Notes under the pieces: model-generated | The model's input: only the letters and a program-made list of their open reading frames with translations | Databases searched by the model: none | Told to the model about the DNA's origin: nothing | Part shown: positions 19,022 to 28,839 of the stretch, piece after piece | Position numbering within the stretch: position 1 is the stretch's first letter | How the letters are laid out: every line of letters starts with the position of its first letter | Position numbers and translations under genes: made by a program | Source: CAYQOX01 sp964419335 | GTDB lineage: Bacteria > Hinthialibacterota > Hinthialibacteria > Hinthialibacterales > Hinthialibacteraceae | Direction of reading: 5' to 3' | Assembly: GCA_964419335.1 (NCBI GenBank) | Contig: CAYQOX010000015.1 | Location: forward strand, 27,606-91,605 | Length of the DNA: 64,000 nt

Positions 19022-20113
19022 TCACCTTCCCCGGCGGCTCATAAAAGCCATCCGCGGTTTTTGTTTTTTCCCATCTCCACTCTCTTCATACGCACCGACT
19101 TCTTCCGAGAGGGAATCCTCTTCCTCCTCCGTTTCAAACAAGGAACGGCTCTTTTGTTCCACCTTCTGCGATTCACTCAAGGCTTTTTGCCCCCCCACAC
19201 TTTCTCCCAATTCACCCTCCCGAAAACGTAGCGTCCATTGCAGCCCTTCACGCTCCATACAAGTTAAATGCGCATGCCCCTCAAATCCATTCGGAATCTC
19301 ACCCAAAAGTGCAAATGTCATTTCCCATTTACTTGCACGCCCTAACTGCGTACTTTCTCCATCCCGAAAAGTCGTCAGTAACCGTTGATAAGCCGCCATA
19401 AATTTCTGCCGAAAAGATTCGATTTTTTGTTGACATTGCTCTTCCAACAGTTTCTCCACCCTTTGAAGATCATCCAGCGTATACCCCAGTTTTTCTTCCG
19501 TTAACTCATTCTGCTCCATCATTTGCTTGGTAATTCGGCTACGTTCTAGCAGTTCTGTTTTTTCAGAGGCCATCGCAGCTAATTGTGGCCCAATCTCCTG
19601 AATCTCTTCCAATAAATTGCTGACAAACCGTTCCGATTGCTCAAATTGACGTTGTATTAATGTACGATTCTTCCCTAAGGCCTCTTGCAAAAACTCCAAT
19701 AACGACAAATCATGAGCCACCGCCATAATCAATTGCTTCATATTACTTACATGGGTGGAAACCATTTCCATCGTTGTTAACTTCCAAGTCGGCAGAGGCC
19801 CCTCTTCACGCAATTTATGTAAAACCGCATCCGCTGATTGCAAATATTGAATAAGTTGTTCCTCTAACAACCAAAACGCCCCCTCCCCGTTAATTACACT
19901 TGTAAGCCCTTGCCCGTCATACTCATTACGTAATTCATACTCGATCGAATATAATTGCTGGCGCAGTTGCTGAAACTGCTCTTCTCCCACCTCCCAGGGA
20001 TGCTCTTTTCCAGTGAGTTTTTCAAACGATAAAGAATGAATGTGGGCTGAATGCAAGAATTCATTCAAATGGTTGGAAAGCAATATTGCAGGTCTGCTGT
20101 ACATTTTTCCCAT
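19022..20113 (-). CDS. Coiled-coil protein of unknown function
   Basis: 363 aa, no signal peptide or membrane segment. Long helical stretches with heptad-like patterns run from about 50 to 260 (for example QFQQLRQQLYSIEYELRNEY and NELTEEKLGYTLDDLQRVEK). The region 260-310 looks beta-rich (KWEMTFALLGEIPNGFEGHA). The last 50 residues are acidic then very basic (KKQKPRMAFMSRRGR), suggesting nucleic acid or acidic-partner contact. Two Met codons (residues 1 and 4) are possible starts. I recognise no family. It converges on the small acidic protein gene. Confidence 0.6.
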   Translation of the reverse strand: MGKMYSRPAILLSNHLNEFLHSAHIHSLSFEKLTGKEHPWEVGEEQFQQLRQQLYSIEYELRNEYDGQGLTSVINGEGAFWLLEEQLIQYLQSADAVLHKLREEGPLPTWKLTTMEMVSTHVSNMKQLIMAVAHDLSLLEFLQEALGKNRTLIQRQFEQSERFVSNLLEEIQEIGPQLAAMASEKTELLERSRITKQMMEQNELTEEKLGYTLDDLQRVEKLLEEQCQQKIESFRQKFMAAYQRLLTTFRDGESTQLGRASKWEMTFALLGEIPNGFEGHAHLTCMEREGLQWTLRFREGELGESVGGQKALSESQKVEQKSRSLFETEEEEDSLSEEVGAYEESGDGKKQKPRMAFMSRRGR

Positions 20114-20244
20114 AGATCACACCCCTCGTTCCCCCTATCTAAAAATATTCTATCGATACACTGCCCACACATACAAAAAACTATCCCTTTGCCAAACTGT
20201 ACCAAAGTTCATGAAGGAAAAAGAAATAGCTCTAGAACAGCCAA

Positions 20245-20352
20245 TTACTTGAATATTCCATAAACAATAAAACCTAACCCTAAAAAAGTCCCTAACAAAA
20301 TAGGTACCATCAATTTTCTCCTCAACATTTTCAAAACAATATCATTACTCAT
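20245..20352 (-). CDS. 35-residue membrane peptide
   Basis: A small open frame: MSNDIVLKMLRRKLM followed by a single hydrophobic segment VPILLGTFLGLGFIVYGIFK. The positive-inside pattern (KMLRRK before the helix) is what a true single-pass small protein would show. The ribosome binding site is weak (AAAGCGA). It lies in the otherwise empty AT-rich gap upstream of the coiled-coil gene and on the same strand. Function unknown; it may also be chance. Confidence 0.4.
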   Translation of the reverse strand: MSNDIVLKMLRRKLMVPILLGTFLGLGFIVYGIFK

Positions 20353-20599
20353 TTCGCTTTAATTCATTAACGAAAAAAAACTAGAATAACCCCCTCCAAG
20401 AATAACATGCAAAAATTCAGCATGCCCAATCCCATCACCGAATAAAACCTAATAAACGTTCTTCAATAATTCACTACGAAAAAACAAGAAATTCCGCCTC
20501 GCTATTTCTCAGAAACGTAATGAATTCTGTCATTTCATACCGAACACCAAGTATATTCTAACAAATCATAGGCAATTTGCAACTAAAATACCAAAAAAA

Positions 20600-20635
20600 A
20601 CCACAAGAAAAAAGGATGACCTTTCATGTCATCCT
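20600..20635 (-). terminator. Rho-independent terminator of the ferredoxin gene
   Basis: AGGATGAC (20613-20620) and GTCATCCT (20628-20635) form an 8-bp stem with a 7-base loop. Read on the minus strand it is followed by a run of six T, and it lies about 48 bp past the ferredoxin stop. Confidence 0.8.
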
Positions 20636-20682
20636 CTACTTTCAGACAGAGTAATACCCATATTTTAAATAAGAATTAATAA

Positions 20683-20916
20683 TTATTCACCATCATCACC
20701 GATGGATTCAGTTGGACATTCTGCCATGGCTTCTTTCATGGCCTCTTCTTCTTCCTCATTTTCCGGTTGCTTGAAGACCAAGCAATGATCTCCTTCATCG
20801 CTCTCTTTAATATTATTGGGAGCGATATCCACACAGACCATACACATCGTGCAGTTCTGATCGATGTAATACTTACCTGCCACGTTGTCTTCCCATTTTT
20901 CGCTTAATTCTGCCAT
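20683..20916 (-). CDS. Ferredoxin with a single [4Fe-4S] cluster
   Basis: 77 aa from the ATG at 20916, which has TTGAGG about 9 bases upstream; a longer frame starting at 20973 lacks this. Cluster ligands are CTMCMVC (CxxCxxC) near residue 22 and the fourth Cys in AECPTESIG near the C-terminus. The spacing, the acidic linker (ENEEEEEAMKEA) and the short length fit one-cluster ferredoxins of the Thermotoga or Desulfovibrio type. Small soluble electron carrier; partner unknown. It is monocistronic, with its own sigma-70-like promoter and terminator. Confidence 0.88.
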   Translation of the reverse strand: MAELSEKWEDNVAGKYYIDQNCTMCMVCVDIAPNNIKESDEGDHCLVFKQPENEEEEEAMKEAMAECPTESIGDDGE

Positions 20917-21008
20917 AATCTTTGCCTCAACTGCCCCGAAGGGAATTTTCGGAGAAACGAATAAAAAGACCAACTTTTTATCCGTTCACTCCTTTATGAG
21001 TTAAATAA

Positions 21009-21049
21009 ACTCCTTTTTTGGAGTCTAAAACACGAGAATAAATCGTCAA
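21009..21049 (-). promoter_or_regulatory. Sigma-70-like promoter of the ferredoxin gene with overlapping dyad
   Basis: On the minus strand TTGACG (21044-21049) and TAGACT (21022-21027) are separated by 16 bp, a fair -35/-10 pair. The palindrome ACTCC-TTTTTT-GGAGT (21009-21024) covers the -10 edge and expected start site, so it may be an operator. The remaining bases to addB (up to 21239) show only the addB ribosome binding site GGAAGGAA. Confidence 0.5.
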
Positions 21050-21239
21050 GTGTGATAAACCTGAAATACTCGGGTTCTTGCGTATTATTCTTATTTTGTA
21101 ACCAGTCCACAAGAGATACAGCCCATTTTTCCCTACAAAAAGAATTTCTACTCCTTCTCCCTAAATATTCTTAAAAAAGGATTTACGCCATCATCCAATT
21201 CGAATACATTAAAATGATCAATGGGAAGGAATCCAATCA

Positions 21240-24200
21240 ATGTCAAAACTCATAGAATCACTATCTCAGTGGCTACAAACGCATTTCCTCGACGAAAAAT
21301 GGCTTCTCGTACCCAATCGCCGGATTGGCATACAAATGGTCGACCATGTGAGTCTCACAGGCTGCGCATGCGTAAACCTGCACATCAAAACGTTTCCCGC
21401 CCTCCTCATGGATTTTATGGGGGAAGACCTTCGCCAATCCGGCCTTCGCTGGCTGGATGTCACTGGCGCTTCCCTCTTACTAGAACAACTCTGGCACCAA
21501 AACCCACCCTCGGCCTATCTATCAAACCTACAAACCACCCCAGAACTCTTTCAAACCCTTTTTCGAACCTTTGAATCCATCCGTTTCTCCGGCCTTTCCC
21601 ATAACCACCTCGACCGCACTCATTTTGAAGTCCCCATCAAAGGCAAAGAGTTAATCTCCCTCTATCAGGCCTATGAAGAAGCCCTCTCCCAACACAATCT
21701 CATCGACTACGCAGGCATCCTCCATCGCTGCCTCAAACAGGAACCTTGGAAAACCTACGAAGTTTTCTGGTTAATGCCCGAAGATAGGTTACTCAATCCC
21801 TTGGAAAAAAAACTCTGGCAATCCCTCCCTCCGAAAAAACGCGCTACCTTGCCCGTCGACCCCATAAAAACCGGGCCCGCCCCTTCCCAACAAACCTTTT
21901 CCCAAATTGAAAGCCTGGGTTGGCTCCCCTCGCCCACCAACGCTCCCATAACCAAAGACGACGGCACCGTACACTTTTTTCGAGCCATCGGTGAAAGCAA
22001 CGAAGTTCGCGAGGTCTTCCGCCGCTGCCTCACCCAAGCCGAAAAACTCGATCAAATCGAAATCCTTTATAGCGACCGCGAAACCTACCTCCCTCTATTC
22101 TACGAAATTGCCCAAGATATAGCCCTGCCAGACGAAAACCAGTCACTCCCCCTCACCTTCGCCGACGGCATCCCCGCCCGCTACGCCAAACCGGGACGTG
22201 CCTTAATGGCCTGGGTGGATTGGATCCAAAACAATTACCCCCAATCCAAACTTATTCCTATGCTGCGCGAACGCCTGATCCAACTCCCCCAAGACCTGCC
22301 TGCTCCCTGGCACAATCACGACAAACTGGCCAACCTTTTACGCAGCATGCCCATCGGTTTTGGCGGCAAGCCGCGTTATCTCGAAATCTTGGATACCCAG
22401 CGCCGCGGCTACGAAAATCAATTACAAGAAAAATTACACCCCCTAGAAGAAGATGATGACTTCGACGAAGAACAATATAAACAATCGATCCAAAACAAAA
22501 TCAACGGCATCCATGCCCTTACCCAACTCATCCAAACTCTCTTCGATCATAGCCTCTTTAATCATTCTTCCAATGAACCAATCCTGGATCAGGCCCAAGA
22601 TTTTCTCCAAAATCTTACCTCTTGCTCCACGGAACTCGACAATTACACCCGGGGGAAATTCTTCGATGAGATCACGACCCTGCGCGAATGGCTTCACTTC
22701 ACTCCAGAAAACACAAGCCTCGACATTTGGCACTGGCTCTCTCAACTCCCGCTTCGCACCCAAGTCATGGGCAGCGGTCCTCGTCCCGGCCATCTCCATA
22801 TCGCCAATCTCTATTCCGGCGGCTATTCAGGCCGCCCCCACACCTACATCACCGGTCTCGACGACAGTCGTTTCCCGGGGGGAGCTGTTCAGGATCCACT
22901 CTTACTCGACAAAGAACGCGCCCGCCTGTCTCCCGACTTGCCCCCTTCTCAACAAAAAGTCCAGGAAAAACTCCACCTCTTCCATCACCTCATCGCCCGC
23001 TTGCGTGGCCAACTCACCCTCAGTTACTCCTGCTACGATCTCATCGACGATCGCGAACTCTTTCCCGCCAATGCCTTCCTCACCGCTTACCGTATCCTTT
23101 CCGGCAATCCCGGCGGCAGCCACTGTGATTTAATCCAATGGCTCGAACCTCCAGCAGCCTTCGCCCCTCGAAAAGAAGAATCATGCCTCAACGAAAGCCA
23201 GTGGTGGTTATGGCGCTTTTGCCATCAGGATCAACCTAAAAACCCGCGTGAGCTTCTCGCTTTCCGCTACCCCCACCTCAAAGACGGCTTCATCGCTCAA
23301 TCCCTCCGCGACAGCGAAACCTTTACCCCCTTCGACGGCAGCATTACCCAAGCGGGCGAGATTCTTTCTCCCAAAAAAACCACAGGCCTAACCATGTCCG
23401 CCAGTTCCTTTGAAAACCTAGGCAAATGCCCCCTGCGCTTCTTCTTCCGTTATGCCCTGGGCATCAAGCCTCCCGAGGAACTCACCATCGAACCCGATCG
23501 TTGGCTAGACCACGCTGCCTATGGAAGCCTTCTCCACCACGTTTTCGAAGAGTTCTATTCCCAACTCGTAAATCAAGGTGAATTACCTGCCTACAATCGT
23601 CATTATTCTCTCCTTCACGAAATCTTAGACCGGCACATTGATGAAAATCGAAGGCGTTACCCTCCTCCCTCCGAAGAAGCCTTTCACCGCCAACGCGAAG
23701 AATTCTACGAAGCCATCAACATTTTTTTGAAAGATGAAGAAGAATTCTGCAAAACCAGCTACCCCCAACAACTGGAAGCCGAAATCGGGATGGAGAAAGA
23801 CAACCCCTGGTGGATACGCTTCCCCGATGGCAGTGAAATCAAAGTCCGTGGCCGCTTGGATCGCTTAGACCGCCTCGATCCCCAAAAAGATCTTTTTGCC
23901 CTTTGGGATTACAAAACCGGCCGCCCCTATAGTCATGTCGATAAAGACCCCTTCCGTCAGGGACGCCTCCTCCAGCATATCCTTTACTTACTCATGACCA
24001 ATCGATGGATCAAAATACATTACTCCCCTCAGGCTGAAGTTCTCCGTTTCGGTTTCTTCTTCCCCAGCATCCGCGGCGAGGGAGAGCGCCTCTGCTGGAA
24101 CCAGGAAATGCTCCAAGATGGCCAAACCATCTTGGCCGCCCTCACCTCCCTCATCGACTCGGGCTCCTTTCCAGCTACCGATGATAAACAGGACTGCCTT

Positions 24201-24326
24201 TATTGCGATTACCAGACCATCTGCGGCGATCTCCAGCAAACCGTTCTCCGCAGTCAAAAGAAATTACTCAATCCCAAAAACACGACTCTCGAACCCTTTG
24301 CGAAATTACGGGAGAAATCATCATGA
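21240..24326 (+). CDS. addB: AddB-like helicase-nuclease subunit
   Basis: 1028 aa. Partner of AddA in end resection and recombinational repair of double-strand breaks. The N-terminus keeps a degenerate helicase-like start (EKWLLVPNRRIGIQM) without a real Walker A, as in many AddB proteins. The C-terminal PD-(D/E)xK nuclease shows GRLDRLDRLDPQ then LWDYKTGRPYS. The iron-sulfur staple is recognisable: one Cys in ENLGKCPLRFFFRY (about 729) and CxxCxxxxxC in CLYCDYQTIC (about 986-995), the spacing known from AddB. The stop overlaps the addA start (ATGA), indicating translational coupling. Sequence divergence from model AddB is high, so the call rests on these motifs and the partner. Confidence 0.85.
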   Translation: MSKLIESLSQWLQTHFLDEKWLLVPNRRIGIQMVDHVSLTGCACVNLHIKTFPALLMDFMGEDLRQSGLRWLDVTGASLLLEQLWHQNPPSAYLSNLQTTPELFQTLFRTFESIRFSGLSHNHLDRTHFEVPIKGKELISLYQAYEEALSQHNLIDYAGILHRCLKQEPWKTYEVFWLMPEDRLLNPLEKKLWQSLPPKKRATLPVDPIKTGPAPSQQTFSQIESLGWLPSPTNAPITKDDGTVHFFRAIGESNEVREVFRRCLTQAEKLDQIEILYSDRETYLPLFYEIAQDIALPDENQSLPLTFADGIPARYAKPGRALMAWVDWIQNNYPQSKLIPMLRERLIQLPQDLPAPWHNHDKLANLLRSMPIGFGGKPRYLEILDTQRRGYENQLQEKLHPLEEDDDFDEEQYKQSIQNKINGIHALTQLIQTLFDHSLFNHSSNEPILDQAQDFLQNLTSCSTELDNYTRGKFFDEITTLREWLHFTPENTSLDIWHWLSQLPLRTQVMGSGPRPGHLHIANLYSGGYSGRPHTYITGLDDSRFPGGAVQDPLLLDKERARLSPDLPPSQQKVQEKLHLFHHLIARLRGQLTLSYSCYDLIDDRELFPANAFLTAYRILSGNPGGSHCDLIQWLEPPAAFAPRKEESCLNESQWWLWRFCHQDQPKNPRELLAFRYPHLKDGFIAQSLRDSETFTPFDGSITQAGEILSPKKTTGLTMSASSFENLGKCPLRFFFRYALGIKPPEELTIEPDRWLDHAAYGSLLHHVFEEFYSQLVNQGELPAYNRHYSLLHEILDRHIDENRRRYPPPSEEAFHRQREEFYEAINIFLKDEEEFCKTSYPQQLEAEIGMEKDNPWWIRFPDGSEIKVRGRLDRLDRLDPQKDLFALWDYKTGRPYSHVDKDPFRQGRLLQHILYLLMTNRWIKIHYSPQAEVLRFGFFFPSIRGEGERLCWNQEMLQDGQTILAALTSLIDSGSFPATDDKQDCLYCDYQTICGDLQQTVLRSQKKLLNPKNTTLEPFAKLREKSS

Positions 24327-27300
24327 CCACCCATCCCCCAGATCAACCCAACCGCGAGATCATCGAACACGAACTCAACCAAACCCTCCTCGTCGAAGCC
24401 GCCGCCGGCACCGGAAAAACCACCGGCATGATCCAGCGCATGATCGCCCTTCTGCGCGAAAAGAAAACCACTGTCGAGCACATCGCCGCCGTAACCTTCA
24501 CCCGCAAAGCCGCCTCCGAACTACGCGCCCGCTTCCAAGCCCAACTGGAAGAAGAAGCCAAAACCGCATCGCCCCAAACAAAAGTACGTTTCCTCCAGGC
24601 TCTCGACCATCTTGATCAAAGCTTCATCGGCACCATCCACTCCTTCTGTGCACGTTTATTACGCGAACGCCCAGTCGAAGCGGGGATTGATCTCGCCTTT
24701 CAAGAACTGGACGACATCGAAGATTCGCTTCTCCGCAAACAAGCCTGGGATGAGTATGTAGCCCGACTCTACGCGCATAACGACCCGATTCTTGGAGAGA
24801 TTGAAAAACTGGGCTTGCGGCTCCCTCAACTCGAAGAGGTCTTTATGCGTTTCGCCGATTTTCCCGATGTTGACCAATGGCCTTCTGATCCCCCCCCTTC
24901 TCCCGATTTTTCCTCCCTTAAACAAAAAATCCGTTCCTACGCTCATTACATGGAACAATTCTCAACAGAATTTTCCGGCTATAGCGGCAATGACAAACTC
25001 ATTCCACTGTACCGCATCATCCCCCGCCTCGTGAGTTACGCCCGGGAAGATCGCCTCGCCAGCTGGATGAATATCCTCGAACGCTTCGGACTCGAAGAAC
25101 GCGAGAAACTAGTCATCCAAAAGGATTGGCCCGGCAAAAAAGAACAGGCCCTCGCCGAACAAGAACTTTGGAATCGCTTCATCCGCGAAGTCGCCGCCCC
25201 CAATCTCCGATCCTGGTACGCCATCCGCTACCATCTCATTCTCCAAGCCATTCAACCTGCCATCGACGATTATCAACGCTTAAAACAAGCCTCCGGCAGT
25301 CTGAATTTCCAAGACCTGCTTCTTCTCACCGCCCGTTTGCTGCGAAATTATCCCGAAGTCCGCAAAGATTTCAGCCAGCGATATACCCATCTCCTCATCG
25401 ATGAATTTCAAGACACCGACCCCATCCAAGCCGAGGTCATGCTCTTACTCACCGCCACCGACCCCCAAGAGCAGGATTGGACCCGTTGCCGCCCGCGCAA
25501 GGGGTCTCTCTTCGTCGTCGGGGATCCCAAGCAATCTATCTACCGTTTTCGCCGCGCCGACATCGTCACCTACAACCGAGTTAAAACCATCATTCAACAA
25601 AGCGGCGGCAAGCTAATCTCTCTTTCCGCCAATTTCCGCACCATCCCTTCGGTACTCACCTGGGTCAACGATGTGTTCGCTCAACATTTCCCCTCGAAAG
25701 CCAATGAATACGCCCCGCAATACATCGATCTTCTCCCCGGCAAAAACGAGCCCCACGCAAAAGAAGATAATCCAATCCAAAAGATTGAGATCCCCAATGA
25801 ACACAAGAAGAATGACGACATCCTCCTCCACGAATCATCTCTCATCGCCGACACCATCCTTCACCAAATCCAACACCACCAACGCCAACCCGGCGATTTT
25901 ATGATCATCACCCGCAACACCAAAAATCTAAGCCTTTACGCTCAGCAATTACAAGAACGCAAAATCCCCCACCGGGTCAGCGGCGGGACCTCTCTCAACG
26001 ACATCCGCCAATTACGCGAGTTACATACCTGCCTCTTAGCCCTCACCCAGCCGGACAATCCCGTCTATCTCGTCGCTGTCTTACGCGGTTCCTTATTCGG
26101 CCTCAGCGATCCCCAACTCTTCGAGTTCAAACAAGCAGGAGGCGCATTCCACTATCATTATGAGCTGCCCACAGACCTCTCTGCGGAAACCCGCGAACAA
26201 TTCAGCTACGCCTTCGCATGCCTGAAAAGATACAACCGCTGGCTGCATCACTACCCCCCCATCAGTGCGATCCAAAAAATCATGGACAATTTAGGCCTAA
26301 CCGCCCAAGCCGTACTCGAACCAGGAGGCAACGAAAAAACCGGTGGGCTGCTCAAAGCCTTGGAAGTACTCCGCGATTTACAAAAGTCATTTTGGTCCTT
26401 AGAAGATCTCCTCACCCATCTCGATGAAATGATTACCCAGGAAATCAAATATGACACCCTCCCCGCCCTGCCCCAAGAGGACAGCCACGTCCAAATCATG
26501 AATCTCCACAAAGCCAAAGGACTGGAAGCCCCCGTGGTTTTTCTCGCCGATCCCACCGGCGATTTTGACCACGGCGTGGATACCCACATCGACCGTACAG
26601 GCTCTACCTCCACCGGCTATCTATGCGTCACCGCACAAAGAGGCTATCACCCCAAACCCATCGCCCAACCTCTCGCATGGCAAAAAATCGAACCCATCGA
26701 AAAACAGTTTCTCGAAGCCGAAGACACCCGCCTCTTCTATGTCGCTGCCACCCGTGCGGGCGAGAAACTCACCATCTCCCAGCGGCAAACTTTTCAAAAT
26801 CGTAATCCCTGGAAATTTTTCCAAGAAGCGCTCTCCAACGCCCCTCAACTCACTTCTCCCCAAGAAAAACCTACCCCCATCATCACCCGCTCTGCCATCG
26901 TTTCAGAAGATATCAAACAATCAGTGCAGCGCATCAAAAATCAGTGGGAAGAAACCCTCCAACCCACCTACGAAGTCCGAGCCGCCAAAACCCTGGCACA
27001 CATGCCCCCCTCGGGCGATCCCGCCCCCGAAGAATCCGGTATGAAATGGGGTAACGTCATCCACCTGCTCCTCTGGCACGCCATGCAAAACCCCCACGCA
27101 GATCTAACCCCCCTTGCCCATAATGCTTTCCGTAGCGAGGAACTTAACCTAGAGCATCTTCCCGCCGCCCTGGAAACCATTCAGTCCGTAATCCAATCCC
27201 CCATCTGGCAGCGCGCTCTGCAAAGCCCCCGCCGCTTCATGGAAGTGCCTTTTTCTATTCAACTCGAAAACGATCCCCAACCTGTCTTGATTCGCGGTAT

Positions 27301-27526
27301 CATCGATCTCGCCTTCGAAGAAGAAGGTGAATGGATTATCGTCGACTACAAAACCGACACCGGCACCCCCAAAACCATCCAGCAAAAAGCCCTCGCCTAC
27401 CGTCCCCAAATCGACACCTACGCCGCCTGCTGGCAGCGCATGACCCAACAGCCCGTCAAAGAAGCCGGACTCTACTTCACCTACTCCGGCGAATACCTTA
27501 TTCCTAGCAAAATGGAATCAAATTAG
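24323..27526 (+). CDS. addA: AddA-like UvrD-family helicase-nuclease
   Basis: 1067 aa from the ATG at 24323 that overlaps the addB stop; an upstream in-frame ATG would add 40 residues overlapping addB and is less likely. SF1 helicase motifs are in order: VEAAAGTGKTTGM (I), FQDLLLLTARLL, LLIDEFQDTDPIQ (II), VVGDPKQSIYRFRRAD (III), QIMNLHKAKGLEAPVVFLAD (V) and FYVAATRAGEKL (VI). A C-terminal RecB-type nuclease has GIIDLAFEEEGEWIIVDYKT. It thus combines 3'-5' helicase and nuclease in one chain. With addB it forms the complete repair complex in place of RecBCD. Downstream there is no further repair gene. Confidence 0.92.
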   Translation: MTTHPPDQPNREIIEHELNQTLLVEAAAGTGKTTGMIQRMIALLREKKTTVEHIAAVTFTRKAASELRARFQAQLEEEAKTASPQTKVRFLQALDHLDQSFIGTIHSFCARLLRERPVEAGIDLAFQELDDIEDSLLRKQAWDEYVARLYAHNDPILGEIEKLGLRLPQLEEVFMRFADFPDVDQWPSDPPPSPDFSSLKQKIRSYAHYMEQFSTEFSGYSGNDKLIPLYRIIPRLVSYAREDRLASWMNILERFGLEEREKLVIQKDWPGKKEQALAEQELWNRFIREVAAPNLRSWYAIRYHLILQAIQPAIDDYQRLKQASGSLNFQDLLLLTARLLRNYPEVRKDFSQRYTHLLIDEFQDTDPIQAEVMLLLTATDPQEQDWTRCRPRKGSLFVVGDPKQSIYRFRRADIVTYNRVKTIIQQSGGKLISLSANFRTIPSVLTWVNDVFAQHFPSKANEYAPQYIDLLPGKNEPHAKEDNPIQKIEIPNEHKKNDDILLHESSLIADTILHQIQHHQRQPGDFMIITRNTKNLSLYAQQLQERKIPHRVSGGTSLNDIRQLRELHTCLLALTQPDNPVYLVAVLRGSLFGLSDPQLFEFKQAGGAFHYHYELPTDLSAETREQFSYAFACLKRYNRWLHHYPPISAIQKIMDNLGLTAQAVLEPGGNEKTGGLLKALEVLRDLQKSFWSLEDLLTHLDEMITQEIKYDTLPALPQEDSHVQIMNLHKAKGLEAPVVFLADPTGDFDHGVDTHIDRTGSTSTGYLCVTAQRGYHPKPIAQPLAWQKIEPIEKQFLEAEDTRLFYVAATRAGEKLTISQRQTFQNRNPWKFFQEALSNAPQLTSPQEKPTPIITRSAIVSEDIKQSVQRIKNQWEETLQPTYEVRAAKTLAHMPPSGDPAPEESGMKWGNVIHLLLWHAMQNPHADLTPLAHNAFRSEELNLEHLPAALETIQSVIQSPIWQRALQSPRRFMEVPFSIQLENDPQPVLIRGIIDLAFEEEGEWIIVDYKTDTGTPKTIQQKALAYRPQIDTYAACWQRMTQQPVKEAGLYFTYSGEYLIPSKMESN

Positions 27527-27618
27527 GATACAATTTCTCCCATAGACTCGTATTGAATACAATAATAGATCCAAAATATCCATTGGATTGAACAAACATT
27601 AGGTGAATTAGGTGACTT

Positions 27619-28770
27619 ATGAAACACTTCATCGCTATCCTTTGCCTCCTCGCATCTCCCTTCGTCATGGCCCAACCGGCCGACCAAGAAGATTACGACG
27701 TACTCATCGTCCCTCTGCAGCCCTCTTCCCACGTCCCGGGCAAATCCTTTCTAGCCGCCTCCCCCGAAGAGATGGGCTTGAACCTCGTTCCCGTCGTGGA
27801 TGAATCCGTCGGTTATCCTTTCCCCATGGGCACGGTCCTCAGCGATTCCGCTACCGACGAAATCAACATTCATCTAGATCCAGGCGAAGCGGTTCGCTTT
27901 TGGAGCGATGCCATCCCGATCAATAATCCCCCGGTGAGCATGTCATGCCGTGTCACCATTACCGGCACCACCCCCGCCCAAGCCGGCATGGCCATCCTCG
28001 ACTCTAACGATACCCGCAATATGGGTGTCTCCCTCGCGTATCGCCGCGATATCCCCCGCGTCGACCGTAACTTTTCCTATGAATACACCGGCGAGGCCTC
28101 TTCCGTTTATCTACTGATTCAATTTGTTGCCGATCCCAAGAGTGCCTCCGAGATCACCGTCCGCAATCTCCGCGTCACCAGCGGTTCCCACGAAATCGAT
28201 TACGCCCTCGGCTCCACCGCCCTCACCCCGGTTTATCACTTCGGTGACGCCACCACCATCGTTTCCCGTTTCGAACCGCCTTCTACGGCAGGCGGTTCCC
28301 ACACAATGACTACAGATCACAACCGCACCAAGTTTCCCCTCTCCATGTCCAGAGCTTTACAACTCAACACCAACTCTGAAGACGATGTCATTCAAACCGG
28401 AATCACCACCCTCCTCAACGAAAAAGTACAACAAACCTCCTCCCCCACCCGCTACTATGCCGAAGCCTATGCCAAACGCCTCACCGGCCAAGATGGAATC
28501 GTCTCACTCGCCATCCTTGGCTTGGAAACAGAAAGCGTAGGCTATGTGGATTTTCCCCTCGAACGCTTCCCCTCCGACGAATGGACAAAAATCGTGTGTC
28601 CGGTTCAATTGGAAAAAGTGAATTCCGAAGGAATCCGGATTATCACCCAATTGCGCGGCGGCCCCGCCAGTATCGTCCTTGATGATGTGGCACTGAAAAC
28701 CCGCATAGATTCACCCCACTTTTGGGACGCGGACGTCATCGAATCCTTACAGAAAGATAATAACAATTAA
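27619..28770 (+). CDS. Secreted beta-rich protein of unknown function
   Basis: 383 aa with a Sec signal peptide (MKHFIAILCLLASPFVMA, cleavage near QPAD). The mature part alternates short beta strands and turns; two segments resemble jelly-roll carbohydrate-binding modules (about 75-190, ending ITVRNLRVTS, and about 220-365, ending ASIVLDDVALKT). Such GxxVxLDDV-type endings are common in CBM-like sandwich domains, but I cannot name the family. No catalytic motif is visible. Likely periplasmic or surface-exposed and possibly glycan binding. AGGTGA before the ATG supports the start. It ends at a bidirectional terminator shared with the convergent gene. Confidence 0.6.
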   Translation: MKHFIAILCLLASPFVMAQPADQEDYDVLIVPLQPSSHVPGKSFLAASPEEMGLNLVPVVDESVGYPFPMGTVLSDSATDEINIHLDPGEAVRFWSDAIPINNPPVSMSCRVTITGTTPAQAGMAILDSNDTRNMGVSLAYRRDIPRVDRNFSYEYTGEASSVYLLIQFVADPKSASEITVRNLRVTSGSHEIDYALGSTALTPVYHFGDATTIVSRFEPPSTAGGSHTMTTDHNRTKFPLSMSRALQLNTNSEDDVIQTGITTLLNEKVQQTSSPTRYYAEAYAKRLTGQDGIVSLAILGLETESVGYVDFPLERFPSDEWTKIVCPVQLEKVNSEGIRIITQLRGGPASIVLDDVALKTRIDSPHFWDADVIESLQKDNNN

Positions 28771-28785
28771 ATCCATCCCACAAAA

Positions 28786-28822
28786 AAAAGGGGCCGAGTA
28801 CGTAACTCCGCCCCTTTTCCAC
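28786..28822. terminator. Bidirectional terminator between two convergent secreted-protein genes
   Basis: AAAAGGGGC (28786-28794) pairs with GCCCCTTTT (28810-28818), with an inner GAG/CTC extension. A and T runs flank both sides, so it can serve both transcripts. Confidence 0.75.
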
Positions 28823-28839
28823 TCTTTTTAAAAATCTAA

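Noticed and set aside
20040..20263. Two 70-codon plus-strand frames upstream of the coiled-coil gene
   Set aside because: They overlap each other and the start of the minus-strand coiled-coil gene; composition is not protein-like.
22453..23133. 226-codon frame in another phase inside addB
   Set aside because: It is a low-complexity Pro/Ser/Thr-rich shadow of the addB coding strand, which itself shows clear conserved motifs.
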